From Chloroflexota bacterium (GTDB lineage Bacteria > Chloroflexota > Anaerolineae > J036 > Brachytrichaceae): DNA of 63,337 bases. Shown piece after piece: positions 35,172 to 44,072 of the stretch. The DNA lies in contig JAJYKL010000012.1 in NCBI GenBank assembly GCA_021788625.1, positions 1 through 63,337 on the forward strand. The letters are read 5' to 3'. The notes under the pieces were generated by a model. It ran no database searches and was not told the origin of the DNA. It saw nothing but the letters and a program-made list of their open reading frames with translations. A program made the position numbers and the translations under genes. Numbering within the stretch: the stretch's first letter is position 1; the number at the start of each line of letters is the position of its first letter.

Positions 35172-36089
35172 TCAGCCGTTGCTGGTGGCTAGCATTCGTC
35201 CGGCAGCCATTCGTTTATAGGCTGCCCTCAACACGGCGACGCACAGGTCCATCGCCTCTTCAGCCTCTGCCGTGGCGCGCGCGAAATGTCCCGATTGGTG
35301 GCCTTTGCCGATCTGCCGGTAGGCGTTGGCTGGCACACCGGCCACGCGCAGCCGCCGCACATATGCTTCTCCCTCTGGCATGAGCACGTCCTGGTCGCCG
35401 GTGATGACGAACGCAGGTGGCAGACCCGCTACATCCCGCGCCAGCATTGGCGAGGCATAGGGCTTGTTCGCGTCGGTGGGGTCCTTCAGGTAATACTCCC
35501 GGTATTGTTTCGACTCCTCAAAGCCCTTGGCATCGTAGGCCGTGAAGTCCAGTGCGGGGTTCACCAGCAGTTGCAGGCCGATGGCTGGGCTGCCCCGGTC
35601 TCGCGCCATCAGACATACGGCGGCGGCGATATTGCCGCCCGCGCTGTCACCGCCAATAGCCACGCGGCGCGGGTCGATGCCAAGTCGTTCGGTGTTTGCT
35701 ACAGCCCATGCAAGTGCACCGTAGGAGTCCTCGATGGCTGCAGGGAAGCGATGCTCAGGCGCCAGCCGGTAACCGACCGACAGGACCACACACGGCACGC
35801 GCGTCGCCAGCCGGCGACACAGATTGTCATGTGTGTCCAGGCTACCGGCAATCCACGCCGCTCCGTGGACGTACACCAGGAGTGGCTGCGGTACCGTCTG
35901 TGATGTCGTCTGCGGTCCCGTTTGGGGGGTAGCCTGAGGTGCTATTCCTTCTGGGGTGTAGGCGCGCGCGGTGATGTCATAGCCGTCGCACGGCACGCGC
36001 AGGTCGCGAATGTTCGTAAATGGCTCGACGCGCGTCTCGAGCGCAAAGATGCGTGCATTGATCTGCTCGCGGAGTTCCTCGGCGGTCAT
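35172..36089 (-). CDS. Alpha/beta hydrolase, HSL-type esterase
   Basis: The ATG at 36089 starts the conserved part (305 residues). It has the oxyanion motif as HGAAW (HGGGW variant), the nucleophile elbow GDSAGG, an Asp in 'ITGDQDVLMPEG' and a C-terminal His in 'GKGHQSGHF'. It should hydrolyse short acyl esters. An insertion of Pro/Gln/Thr repeats precedes the HGAAW strand. Confidence 0.88.
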   Translation of the reverse strand: MTAEELREQINARIFALETRVEPFTNIRDLRVPCDGYDITARAYTPEGIAPQATPQTGPQTTSQTVPQPLLVYVHGAAWIAGSLDTHDNLCRRLATRVPCVVLSVGYRLAPEHRFPAAIEDSYGALAWAVANTERLGIDPRRVAIGGDSAGGNIAAAVCLMARDRGSPAIGLQLLVNPALDFTAYDAKGFEESKQYREYYLKDPTDANKPYASPMLARDVAGLPPAFVITGDQDVLMPEGEAYVRRLRVAGVPANAYRQIGKGHQSGHFARATAEAEEAMDLCVAVLRAAYKRMAAGRMLATSNG

Positions 36090-36180
36090 GGCTATATGTT
36101 TTTGGTTCAGGTTACATGGAACGTCGACTGTTTGCACTATTGTAGGTCCGTAACCCCCGTTTAGATGCCGGCCGCACAAT

Positions 36181-36710
36181 ACACAGCACGATCGGAGCCT
36201 GGGTCAGGTAGACCAGCGGCATTTTGCCCAGCCCGAACAGGGTCGGGAAGTTGGAAATGACGAAGATCGGCAGCACGAACACCCCAGGCTGCCTGATTCA
36301 GCGGTCGTAAATCTCCATGGGCATGTTGTTAAAGTCCCAGAACGAGTCGGTCGCCTCCACCATCATCAACTTGGCCAGCTCCATCTTCGTGCGCTCGCCC
36401 AGTGATAGCCGCCGCACCTGCACGCTGAGCAGTCCCTTCAGGTCCAGCCGCTCGGTCAACTCGTCCAGCGTGGCGCGGTAGGCACGCTCGTCCACCTCGT
36501 AGTTGTGCCGGTTCAGGTCGAGCGACTCGTTGGCCGGCAGGTCCTGCCACAATTGGGCTTGCTGGCCCATCACGATGACGAACTGCATCTTGAGCATAGT
36601 GGACTTGCCTGCGCCGTTGGACCCAGGAGACCCAGCATCTTCCCTTCCTCGACGGTGTAGGAGATACCGCGCACCGCCTCCTTAACCAGCCGCTCGCGGT
36701 GGAACTTCAT
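36181..36710 (-). pseudogene. Decayed ABC-2 exporter: ATPase fused to permease remnant
   Basis: The ATG at 36710 overlaps the stop of the intact ATPase gene (ATGA). The frame starts like an ABC ATPase, but one base is missing in the Walker A motif, about 30 codons after it are deleted, and the frame resumes with 'VIVMGQQAQLWQDLPANES' up to the signature LSLGERTKMELAK. It then joins the last part of an ABC-2 permease ('SFWDFNNMPMEIYDR'), where a TGA replaces the expected Trp codon; 'FVLPIFVISNFPTLFGLG' continues in the same frame. Confidence 0.75.
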
Positions 36711-37696
36711 TCCAGTAGCCGCTCTTCATAGATGCGCCGCACGGTGTCTTCTATGTCCGGCTCGCGCACGGAGAGGTCCTCAATACGGAAACGCTCCGAC
36801 AGCGCACTGATGAGCTGCGATGCGCTCATGTCCTCGCGCCCGAAGCGATATACCACGCGCGGCCCCTCGCGCCCGGCCACCTCCACCCCGTCCACGCTCA
36901 CATCCGCATAGTCTTCCGCGAAGTCCACCACCAGCTCGCGTTTGCCGCCGAAGCGCTCGCGCAATCCCGAGAGCGTGCCGTCGTAAAGCAGCTGCCCGTG
37001 GTCGATGATCATCACGCGCTCGCACAGCTTCTCCACGTCTGACAGGTCGTGCGTGGTGAGCAGCACTGTAGTGCCGTGCTCGCGGTTCACATGCAGGATG
37101 AACTGGCGGATGCGCTCCTTCGCCACCACGTCCAGCCCGATGGTCGGCTCGTCGAGGAACACCAGGTCGGGGTTGTGCAGCAGGGCGGCGCAGAGGTCGG
37201 CGCGCATGCGCTGGCCCAGCGAGAGCGAGCGCACAGGCGTGTCCAGGAAGGCGTCCAGCTCCAGCAGTTCGCGGAACTCGTCCAGGTTGCGCCGGAAGGC
37301 TGCCGGCGGGACGCGGTAGATGTACTGCAATAGCTCCAGCGAATCGACCACCGGCAGGTCCCACCACAGGGTGGAACGATTGCCGAACACCGCCCCGATG
37401 TGCGCCACGTAGGCCTTGCGCTCGCGCCACGGCACGCGTCCGTTCACGTGCAGCTCGCCGCTGGTGGGCACCAGCAGCCCCGTGAGCATCTTCAGCGTGG
37501 TGGACTTGCCCGCGCCATTTGGTCCCAGGTACCCCACCAGCTCGCCAGGTTGCACCTCGAAGCTGATGCCGTCCACCGCGCGCACCAGGCGGTAATCGCC
37601 CGTGAACAGCCCGCGCACGGTGCCCACCAGGCCCTTCGCCCGCAGGCTTACGCGGAAGTACTTGCGCAGGTTGGTTACTCGTATGATCGGCGTCAT
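36707..37696 (-). CDS. ABC-2 exporter ATP-binding protein
   Basis: From the ATG at 37696 it is 329 residues: Walker A 'LGPNGAGKSTTLKML', Q-loop, signature 'LSLGQRMRADL', Walker B 'DLVFLDEPTIGLD' and switch His 'LLTTHDLSDVEKL', with a C-terminal DUF4162-like tail. It energises export with the two permeases encoded upstream on the same strand (37928 and 38752). The gene is followed, with a 4-bp overlap, by the decayed copy of a similar exporter. Confidence 0.93.
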   Translation of the reverse strand: MTPIIRVTNLRKYFRVSLRAKGLVGTVRGLFTGDYRLVRAVDGISFEVQPGELVGYLGPNGAGKSTTLKMLTGLLVPTSGELHVNGRVPWRERKAYVAHIGAVFGNRSTLWWDLPVVDSLELLQYIYRVPPAAFRRNLDEFRELLELDAFLDTPVRSLSLGQRMRADLCAALLHNPDLVFLDEPTIGLDVVAKERIRQFILHVNREHGTTVLLTTHDLSDVEKLCERVMIIDHGQLLYDGTLSGLRERFGGKRELVVDFAEDYADVSVDGVEVAGREGPRVVYRFGREDMSASQLISALSERFRIEDLSVREPDIEDTVRRIYEERLLE

Positions 37697-37785
37697 GGCG
37701 GTCGTGAATATACCTTGTAACGTTAAACGCAAGAGCGGGACTTAAACGTCATGCGTCAAACGTCAATATTAGTATTGATCCTTTC

Positions 37786-37912
37786 ATGGTGAATCCTGAG
37801 CGTGTCGAAGGCCGACCGGCTCGCCATGATCATCCTGAGCCAGTCGAAGGCCGACCGGCTCGCCATGATCATCCTGAGCTTGTCGAAGGGTACATCCTGA
37901 GCCTGTCGAGCC
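37786..37912. repeat. Third block of the CCTTCGAC-GCTCAGG repeat
   Basis: Four copies of CCTGAGC-N2-GTCGA(AGG), the reverse complement of the unit in the MITE-like elements at 40-259 and 3738-3897, alternate with CCGACCGGCTCGCCATGATCAT spacers. No 10-bp ends are present. It separates the ATPase and first permease genes of the exporter. Confidence 0.75.
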
Positions 37913-37927
37913 ATTTGCGGTCCTCCG

Positions 37928-38737
37928 TCACGTCCCCGTGCTCTGATAGTGCCGCAATCCAAACTGCCAGAACAATGCGGCGACCAGCAGCACGCTGAAG
38001 CCGGCGACGGGCGCCAGGAACGGCGCAAAGGCCGGCAGCCCCAGCGGGTCCGGTTTGCCCAGTATATAGAGCGCCGGGTAGTAGTTCAGGAATATGGCCG
38101 GCACGATGTAGGTGAAGAAGCGCCGCATCCAGTCGGGGTAGATGGACATCGGGTAGGCCATCATCTCAGTCCCGCCGTAGGTGAAGATGTTGACCGCCTC
38201 GATGGACTCGACCGTCCAGAAGGTGATCGTCGCGCCGATGATGAAAAGCCCGCCGAAGAAGCACACCAGGCTGGCGAACACCACTGGCAGGTATACGAGT
38301 TTTAGCGGTGTCCACTGGATGGGCAACAGAGCCAGCCCCAGGGCGAACACGGCGGCGCCCTGCGCGATGCGCCCGATGCGCCGCACGATGAACTCCGACC
38401 CCAGCACCTGCAGCGTGATGTCGACCGGCCGCAGCATGAGCTGGTCCAGCAGCCCGCGCTGCACCTGGAGGCTGAAGTTGTCGGGATCGAAGCCGCTGAA
38501 GAGCATGTCCATGCTGCCGAAGGCCATCTCCACCATGCCGTAGAGAAACGCCACCTCCGGCAGTTTCCACCCGCCTACGTTGTCGAAGCGCTGCAGGATG
38601 AGCGCCAGCGTAAGGAAGGCGGTGACCACCTGCGAGGCTGTGGTGAGCGTGTCGAGCAGGAAGGCCGTGCGGTACTGCAGTTGCGAGCGCATCTGCACCC
38701 CAATTAGCCGGCGATAGAGGTCCAGTCGGTAAAGCAT
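37928..38737 (-). CDS. ABC-2 family permease
   Basis: The 269-residue protein has six membrane segments and an ABC-2 (DUF990-like) fold. The region 'MMAYPMSIYPDWMRRFFTYIVPAIFLNYYPALYILG' near the C-terminus is the counterpart of the sequence left in the pseudogene at 36181. It forms the export channel with the next permease. Confidence 0.88.
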   Translation of the reverse strand: MLYRLDLYRRLIGVQMRSQLQYRTAFLLDTLTTASQVVTAFLTLALILQRFDNVGGWKLPEVAFLYGMVEMAFGSMDMLFSGFDPDNFSLQVQRGLLDQLMLRPVDITLQVLGSEFIVRRIGRIAQGAAVFALGLALLPIQWTPLKLVYLPVVFASLVCFFGGLFIIGATITFWTVESIEAVNIFTYGGTEMMAYPMSIYPDWMRRFFTYIVPAIFLNYYPALYILGKPDPLGLPAFAPFLAPVAGFSVLLVAALFWQFGLRHYQSTGT

Positions 38738-38751
38738 GATCTCTCAGCCCT

Positions 38752-39558
38752 TCACCCGCCCTGGATCACCAGCCGCCGCATCCCGGCGCGCATCGCCAGG
38801 TGCGCCAGACCGGCCAGAATGACAAACCACATCGCCTGCACCAGCAGCGCCTGAGCCAGAGCCGGTCCCTGCAGCACACCCAGGTACACCTCGATGACTG
38901 TGTTGACCATGGCGGGGAAGGGCGTCAGATTGCACAGCGCGACGAACCAGGCGGGGAAGAAGCGCAGCGGCATCACGAAGCCCGAGAGGAACAGCGCCAG
39001 AGCGAACGCAAAGCGCGCGATGCCCCGCGCCTCGGTGGACCAGAAGGCAGACAGGTTCACCAGGAAGCGCCAGGCAAAGCCAACGGCCCAGGCTAGCGCC
39101 AGTGCGATCCCCAGCGCAGCCCACTGGACCGCGCCTGTGGGGTAGGTGATGCGGAACAGCAGCGCGTAGGCGGCCACCATGGTGAACCCGCGCAGCAGCA
39201 GGCTACTCAGCGCACGGCCGGCGTCGCGTGCCATCCAGAAACCGAAAAAGCTGAACGGGCGCAACAGCTCCGCGCCGATGTCGCCGCTGCGGATCTCATT
39301 CATTACCTCGAACCAGCTGAACAGGCTGAGGAAGGCGATGACGGCCTGGCTGATGCCGGTGAAGGTGATCGCCCCCTGCAGCGAGATGCCGGCCACGTCG
39401 GGGCTTGACCCGGCGGGACGTGCGTTATAGAGCGCCACCATCACGGCTGCGCGCAGCAAGCCGAAGAACAGGTTCGTGACCAGCCCAGCGAGCGTGGCCG
39501 CCCGGTAGGTCAGCGTGCGCTGGAAGGAGAGCCTGATGAGTTCCAGGTAGAGGCGCAT
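38752..39558 (-). CDS. ABC-2 family permease
   Basis: The 268-residue protein has six membrane segments ('AFALALFLSGFVMPLRFFPAWFVALCNLTPFPAMVNTVIEVYLG'-type C-terminal half). It starts the exporter operon. The ATG lies 8 nt after a TATGGT box with a TTGACA box 17 bp further upstream, so the transcript is probably leaderless. Confidence 0.88.
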   Translation of the reverse strand: MRLYLELIRLSFQRTLTYRAATLAGLVTNLFFGLLRAAVMVALYNARPAGSSPDVAGISLQGAITFTGISQAVIAFLSLFSWFEVMNEIRSGDIGAELLRPFSFFGFWMARDAGRALSSLLLRGFTMVAAYALLFRITYPTGAVQWAALGIALALAWAVGFAWRFLVNLSAFWSTEARGIARFAFALALFLSGFVMPLRFFPAWFVALCNLTPFPAMVNTVIEVYLGVLQGPALAQALLVQAMWFVILAGLAHLAMRAGMRRLVIQGG

Positions 39559-39566
39559 CGCGTTCT

Positions 39567-39595
39567 ACCATACCCGCCCCCTGCGCGGCTGTCAA
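39567..39595 (-). promoter_or_regulatory. Promoter of the ABC-2 exporter operon (leaderless)
   Basis: On the minus strand TTGACA (39595-39590), a 17-bp spacer and TATGGT (39572-39567) match the sigma-70 consensus. The ATG of the permease begins only 9 nt after the -10 box, so the mRNA should start at or just before the start codon. Confidence 0.7.
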
Positions 39596-39804
39596 CTCAC
39601 ATGGACGCACGAACGTTGCACGCATGCGGTCTGCGAACATTGCAGAAGGTATGGGGAATGTTGACCGCCTGTCGCATATAACCTGCCACTCGGAGCCGCA
39701 GACGAGGAAACCATGCTTCGCACGACCCGGCGCTCGCCCGTGAATCCGGATGCACGACTTCCAACATGCCTCGCCATCCATCTCGAATCTCCAATTCCCC
39801 ATGG

Positions 39805-39810
39805 TATACT
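39805..39810 (+). promoter_or_regulatory. -10 box of the metG leader
   Basis: TATACT ends 9 nt before the ATG of the short leader peptide. No good -35 hexamer is seen. It resembles the arrangement in front of the NarL regulator. Confidence 0.45.
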
Positions 39811-39819
39811 GCACTCATC

Positions 39820-39876
39820 ATGAGTTGCAGATTCAGCAGCGGTCGAAAGTCCATGAGCATGCCCGGCGTTATCTAG
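39820..39876 (+). CDS. Candidate Met-containing leader peptide of metG
   Basis: The frame encodes 18 residues, MSCRFSSGRKSMSMPGVI, with two Met codons close together near the end. It starts next to the -10 box, so it would be translated from a leaderless mRNA. The codons after the Met pair belong to the first segment of alternative hairpins that end in the terminator at 39951-39981. A ribosome stalled for charged Met-tRNA could change the folding. Confidence 0.5.
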   Translation: MSCRFSSGRKSMSMPGVI

Positions 39877-39950
39877 CGCGCGGGCCGGCCTGTTGCTGCA
39901 CCTACAACACCTTCACCACCACTCATGGCTCTACATGCAGTCGAGTTTTA

Positions 39951-39981
39951 ACCGCCCGAGCGTACGCCGGGCGGTTTTTTT
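39951..39981 (+). terminator. Intrinsic terminator/attenuator upstream of metG
   Basis: ACCGCCCG (39951-39958) and CGGGCGGT (39968-39975) form an 8-bp GC stem followed by seven T (39975-39981). It lies in the metG leader, 65 bp before the start codon. The upstream segment GCGCGGGCCGG (39878-39888) can pair with the left arm, giving an alternative antiterminator. Confidence 0.85.
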
Positions 39982-40046
39982 ATATCGAGCGACGAACGGT
40001 TTGTGTGGATAAACTGAGATTAACTGGCGAAGAAAGGATTTGAGAA

Positions 40047-41819
40047 ATGGCACCCGAAAATATATTGGTCTGCGTCGCCTGGCCCTACGCCAACGGCGAC
40101 CTGCACGTCGGTCATGTGGCGGGCGCGTACCTGCCCGCCGATATCTTCGCGCGCTACCACCGCCTGAAGGGCAACCGCGTCGTCATGGTCAGCGGCTCGG
40201 ATGCGCACGGCACACCCATCGTCGTGCGGGCCGACAAGGAGGGCAAGACTCCACGCGATGTGTTTGAGTTCTACCACACCCGCTTCCTCGAGACGCAGAA
40301 GAACTTAGGGATCAGCTACGACCTGTTCACCCACACCGACACGGCCAACCACCACGCCATCGGCCAGCAACTGTTCCGGCGCCTGCTGGAGAACGAGTAC
40401 CTGTTCAAGGCCAGGCAGAAGCAGCTCTACTCTGTGACGCAGAGCAAGTTCCTGCCCGACCGTCTGGTGGAGGGAACCTGCCCGATATGCGGCTACGACA
40501 AAGCACGAGGCGATCAATGTGATAACTGCGGCAACCTGCTGGATGCCACTCAGCTGATCAATCCACGCAGCCGCATCGACGGCAGCACACCCGTGGTACG
40601 TGAGTCGGAACACTATTTCTTCGACCTGCCCGCCCTGCGCGCTTCGTTGCTGGCTTATCTCGACGACAAGGATACCTATTGGCGCAGCACCGTGTTGGAC
40701 TTCTCGCGCCACTATGCGGCCAATGCCGAGCCGCGCGCCTTCACACGCGATCTGACGTGGGGCATCCCCATCCCCCTGCCCGATTCGGAGGGCAAGTGCA
40801 TCTACGTGTGGTACGAGGCGCTGCTGGGCTACCTCACGGCCACTGTCGAATGGGCTTCGCTCGCCGGCACTCCCGCGGCCTGGCAGGAGTTCTGGTACGC
40901 CCAAGACAATGTGCGCATCTACAACTTCATCGGCAAGGACAACATCCTGTTCCACACCGTGCTGTGGCAGGCGGAACTGCTTGGCATGCGCACGCTTGGG
41001 CAGCCGTGGGATGGGCCCAAGGTGAGCGCCGGCGATGGAACTTCGTTTAACCTGCCCTACGACGTCCCCGCCAACCAGTTCTTGAACATGGGCGGGCAGA
41101 AGTTCTCCAAGAGTCTGGGCGTCTCGCTGGACGTGCTGGACCTGACCGCCAAGTACGGCGCTGACCCCGTGCGCTACTACATCTCCAGCATCATGCCGGA
41201 GGCCAAAGACAGCGACTGGAGCTGGACCGACTTCGCGCAGCGCAACAACAGCGAATTGCTGGCGAAGTGGGGCAACCTGGTGCAGCGCACGCTCTCGCAG
41301 ATTTGGCGCAACTTCGACCGGTGCATCCCCACACCGGGCGAGCTGGCCGAGGCCGACCGGGCGCTGATCGCCCAGAGCGAGAGCGCGTTCCAGACGGTTG
41401 GCGCATCGCTGGACGCAGTGCACTTGCGCGATGCGCTGAATGGCGCCATCGAGCTGGCTACGGCCACGAACCAGTACCTGGACCACGAGGCGCCGTGGAA
41501 GACAATCAAAGTGGATAAGGCGCGCGCTGGCACCGTGCTGTATGTGGCGGCGCGGGTAATCGACTCGCTGGCGATGCTGCTGTCGCCGTTTATCCCGTTC
41601 ACGTGCGAGGCTGTGCGCCGGCAACTGGGTTACGTTGCACCGCTCTTTGGCAAACAGGTCATTGAGACCGTTGGCGAGCCGGACGACCGGCACGATGTGT
41701 TGCGTTACGACCTCGCCGGCGCGGTGGGCGAGTGGAAGCCCAGTAGCTTACAACCCGGACAGCCCCTGGGAGGCGAACCGAAGGGCCTTATCAGCAAGAT
41801 CGAGGTCGAGAAGACCTGA
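40047..41819 (+). CDS. metG: Methionyl-tRNA synthetase
   Basis: The 590-residue enzyme has the HIGH-type motif 'PYANGDLHVGH' near residue 20, a zinc knuckle 'CPICG...CDNCG' around residues 145-160, and KFSKS at 352-356 (KMSKS class). The alpha-helical anticodon-binding domain is complete; there is no C-terminal EMAP-like domain. It charges tRNA-Met in the cytoplasm. Its leader contains the attenuator described at 39820-39981. Confidence 0.97.
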   Translation: MAPENILVCVAWPYANGDLHVGHVAGAYLPADIFARYHRLKGNRVVMVSGSDAHGTPIVVRADKEGKTPRDVFEFYHTRFLETQKNLGISYDLFTHTDTANHHAIGQQLFRRLLENEYLFKARQKQLYSVTQSKFLPDRLVEGTCPICGYDKARGDQCDNCGNLLDATQLINPRSRIDGSTPVVRESEHYFFDLPALRASLLAYLDDKDTYWRSTVLDFSRHYAANAEPRAFTRDLTWGIPIPLPDSEGKCIYVWYEALLGYLTATVEWASLAGTPAAWQEFWYAQDNVRIYNFIGKDNILFHTVLWQAELLGMRTLGQPWDGPKVSAGDGTSFNLPYDVPANQFLNMGGQKFSKSLGVSLDVLDLTAKYGADPVRYYISSIMPEAKDSDWSWTDFAQRNNSELLAKWGNLVQRTLSQIWRNFDRCIPTPGELAEADRALIAQSESAFQTVGASLDAVHLRDALNGAIELATATNQYLDHEAPWKTIKVDKARAGTVLYVAARVIDSLAMLLSPFIPFTCEAVRRQLGYVAPLFGKQVIETVGEPDDRHDVLRYDLAGAVGEWKPSSLQPGQPLGGEPKGLISKIEVEKT

Positions 41820-41824
41820 TCCGC

Positions 41825-41881
41825 ATCCACGAATCTCTGCGCACAGGTTTCCTGCACGGAGATTCGTGAAGATTCACGGAT
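41825..41881. repeat. ATCCACGAATC palindrome, copy 1; terminator between convergent genes
   Basis: CACGAATCTC (41828-41837) pairs with GAGATTCGTG (41859-41868), and a second small palindrome CGTGAA-GA-TTCACG follows. It lies between metG and the sialidase-like gene, so it probably terminates both. A related copy at 43082-43143 lies upstream of the same gene. Confidence 0.65.
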
Positions 41882-41885
41882 CACT

Positions 41886-42938
41886 TCAGGGTCGCCAGAG
41901 GGTGGCGGCGATATAGCGCTCCGGGCCGGTGGCGAGGTCGTTGAAGTAGTAGACTGAAACGACGGCCCCGTCGGAGCGCTGGACATTGCGCGCATACCCC
42001 ATGTCTCGGGTGGCGCCATCGTCGCGCAGCACCAGCTCCTTGCTCCATGTGCGCCCCTCGTCGGCGCTGAGCCTGGCACACATGCGGAAAGGTGCCTGAC
42101 GCACGCCGTATGTCAGGCACAGCCGTCCATCATTCAGCTTGATCAACGCAGGTGGATTGCTGGTGGCGAGATGCGGTACCGGGTCGGGTTCCTGTTGCCA
42201 CGTCTGTCCGCTGTCACGCGAGCGATAAGCCATGATGCGGGCGCGTGTGCGGTCGGGCTGGGCGCGCAGGTGCACCACAATGTCACCGCCCGGCAGGCGC
42301 ACCGATGCAGGCATGATCACGAAGCCCTCTTGCGGCTCAGGGCCGATCCAACTGACGAACTGCCAGGTGAAACCACCGTCGGTCGTGCGTGCACAAAACG
42401 GCCGTCCCTCGCGCAGGTCGGCCTTGGCCGCCGTCAGGAACAGCAGGCATGCGTGATGGCCTTCCACCAGGTAGTCGGTGCGGGCGGCGACGCCGCGCGT
42501 GCCCATGTCGGGCAGACGGAATGGACCGTTCCATTTGCGGCCGCGGTCATACGACACCCAGAAACGTGAAGGTCCCACGTGGAAGCTGGCGTGGCTGAAG
42601 GTCATCGCGAACGACGGGTGAGTGAAGTCGATGCCGCCAGGGCAGGCCAGTGCGCCGGAAAAACCCGGCGCGTCGAGAGGGGGCAGGTGATCCTGCAGGT
42701 TATCCAGCGCTGCGGGCAGCGAATCCTCCAGCGTCCAGCTCTCGCCGCCATCCATGCTGCGCGCGAACACCTTGCGGATAGGCCGCGTCCAGTCGATCGT
42801 GTGCCCGGCCTGCTCCCTGTGGTATCCCACCTGGAACCCCACCAGGATTTCGTCCCCCCAGCTCCAGATGCCATGGTTGGCCGGCCAGCCACCATACCGT
42901 CCCGCCTCGTAATAGACCTTTACATGATGTCCTTCCAC
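41886..42938 (-). CDS. Sialidase/BNR-repeat family protein
   Basis: The 350-residue protein contains several Asp-box (BNR) repeats: 'SMDGGESWTLED', 'SYDRGRKWNGP', 'TTDGGFTWQF', 'SRDSGQTWQQ' and 'SADEGRTWSKE'. This is a six-bladed propeller of the sialidase superfamily. No signal peptide is present, so a cytoplasmic or unusual role is likely; glycan cleavage is not certain. The start is GTG with a GAGG site. Confidence 0.85.
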   Translation of the reverse strand: MEGHHVKVYYEAGRYGGWPANHGIWSWGDEILVGFQVGYHREQAGHTIDWTRPIRKVFARSMDGGESWTLEDSLPAALDNLQDHLPPLDAPGFSGALACPGGIDFTHPSFAMTFSHASFHVGPSRFWVSYDRGRKWNGPFRLPDMGTRGVAARTDYLVEGHHACLLFLTAAKADLREGRPFCARTTDGGFTWQFVSWIGPEPQEGFVIMPASVRLPGGDIVVHLRAQPDRTRARIMAYRSRDSGQTWQQEPDPVPHLATSNPPALIKLNDGRLCLTYGVRQAPFRMCARLSADEGRTWSKELVLRDDGATRDMGYARNVQRSDGAVVSVYYFNDLATGPERYIAATLWRP

Positions 42939-43081
42939 GCATCCTCACGATTGAAAACGAATGCCTCTGTCCAACCCACCGGACGGCTAACGAATGAGGC
43001 TCCGCAATATCCCATTAGCCCCCACAGGGGTGCCTCTGGGATGGGCTGAGAGCCCTCATCAGAGACCTCATCAGAGACCTC

Positions 43082-43143
43082 ATCCACGAATCAGCATGTA
43101 ACAATTTGATCCGATTCGTATTCCTTCGTGAAGGTTCGTGGAT
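43082..43143. repeat. ATCCACGAATC palindrome, copy 2
   Basis: ATCCACGAATC (43082-43092) is inverted against GGTTCGTGGAT (43133-43143) with one mismatch. Together with copy 1 it flanks the sialidase gene. Just to the left, a GAGACCTCATCA unit is repeated. Confidence 0.6.
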
Positions 43144-43160
43144 AAGGTTCGAGTGTCGAC

Positions 43161-43838
43161 TTACCCGCAGTAGACTTTGCCGAAGGGCAGGCCCATCTCC
43201 GTCTGCCACTGGCCAGCGGCCCACAACATGCCACGCTCCATCATCTGCATGGATTGAGGCATGGCGAGGATGTCGGCATGGTGGCCCAGCGAGGTGTAGA
43301 ACACGCGGCCCTTGCCGTACGTCTTGGTCCAGGTGACGGGCATGAGCGCGTCGCCGTAGTCCTCGAAGGTGGTGGTGGCCATGACGCGCACAGCCGGGTC
43401 CACGTGCATGTAGTACTTCTCGCTGCGCACCTCGAAGTCTTTCAGCCCCTCGGTGATGGGATTCTGGTCCACGATGTTGACGGTGTAGCGGCGGCCGTCG
43501 TTGCCGGGGTGCGCCACCCACTGCCCGCCGACCATGAACTGGTACTCCGTCTCCTGGCGGAACGAGTCGCCCAGGCCGCCGTGGCAGCCAGCCAGGCCCA
43601 CGCCGCCCCGCACGGCCTCCAGCAGGGGCTGCAGTTGCTCGCGCTGGATCGAGCCCATCGTCCAGCACTGTACGATCACGTCCAGTGTTTTCAGCCAGGC
43701 GCCGTCACAATAGGCGTCCAGCGTGTCCGACATCTTCACCTCGAAGCCGTTGCGCTTGAGCGCGGCCTCGCACAGTTGGCCAACCGGCACGGGCTCATGC
43801 CCGTCCCAGCCGCCGAATACGACTAATGCCTTTTTCAT
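43161..43838 (-). CDS. ThuA-domain protein
   Basis: From the ATG at 43838 (GAGGAGAG site) it is 225 residues. The ThuA fold resembles a glutamine amidotransferase without the triad: 'VFGGWDGHEP', 'VGLAGCHGGLGDSF', 'PITEGLKDF' and 'YGKGRVFYTSLGHHADI'. The family is linked to trehalose and sugar catabolism. The neighbouring sialidase-like gene supports a carbohydrate context. Confidence 0.9.
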   Translation of the reverse strand: MKKALVVFGGWDGHEPVPVGQLCEAALKRNGFEVKMSDTLDAYCDGAWLKTLDVIVQCWTMGSIQREQLQPLLEAVRGGVGLAGCHGGLGDSFRQETEYQFMVGGQWVAHPGNDGRRYTVNIVDQNPITEGLKDFEVRSEKYYMHVDPAVRVMATTTFEDYGDALMPVTWTKTYGKGRVFYTSLGHHADILAMPQSMQMMERGMLWAAGQWQTEMGLPFGKVYCG

Positions 43839-44072
43839 GATGCTCTCCTCTATCAAGGACTCTGCGGTGATTGTAGCAACGATAGGAATAGGGGAGTTTC
43901 CCCAACCACCCCGAGGTTGGGCGCTAACTTGTCGGTCTGTTGTTGGCGACCTATGCCTATCGACGCCAGCCGCGACCGTCGTGCTCAAGAAGTAATAGAA
44001 TGATCCGTGTGCATCGATAGGGGTCTCTGTAGGTTCAACACGGGTCAACACCGCCCACAACAGGAATACACC

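Noticed and set aside
39790..40046. T-box or SAM riboswitch upstream of metG
   Set aside because: No T-box GGTGG/ACCGCG motif and no SAM-I core were found; the region fits a leader-peptide attenuator better.
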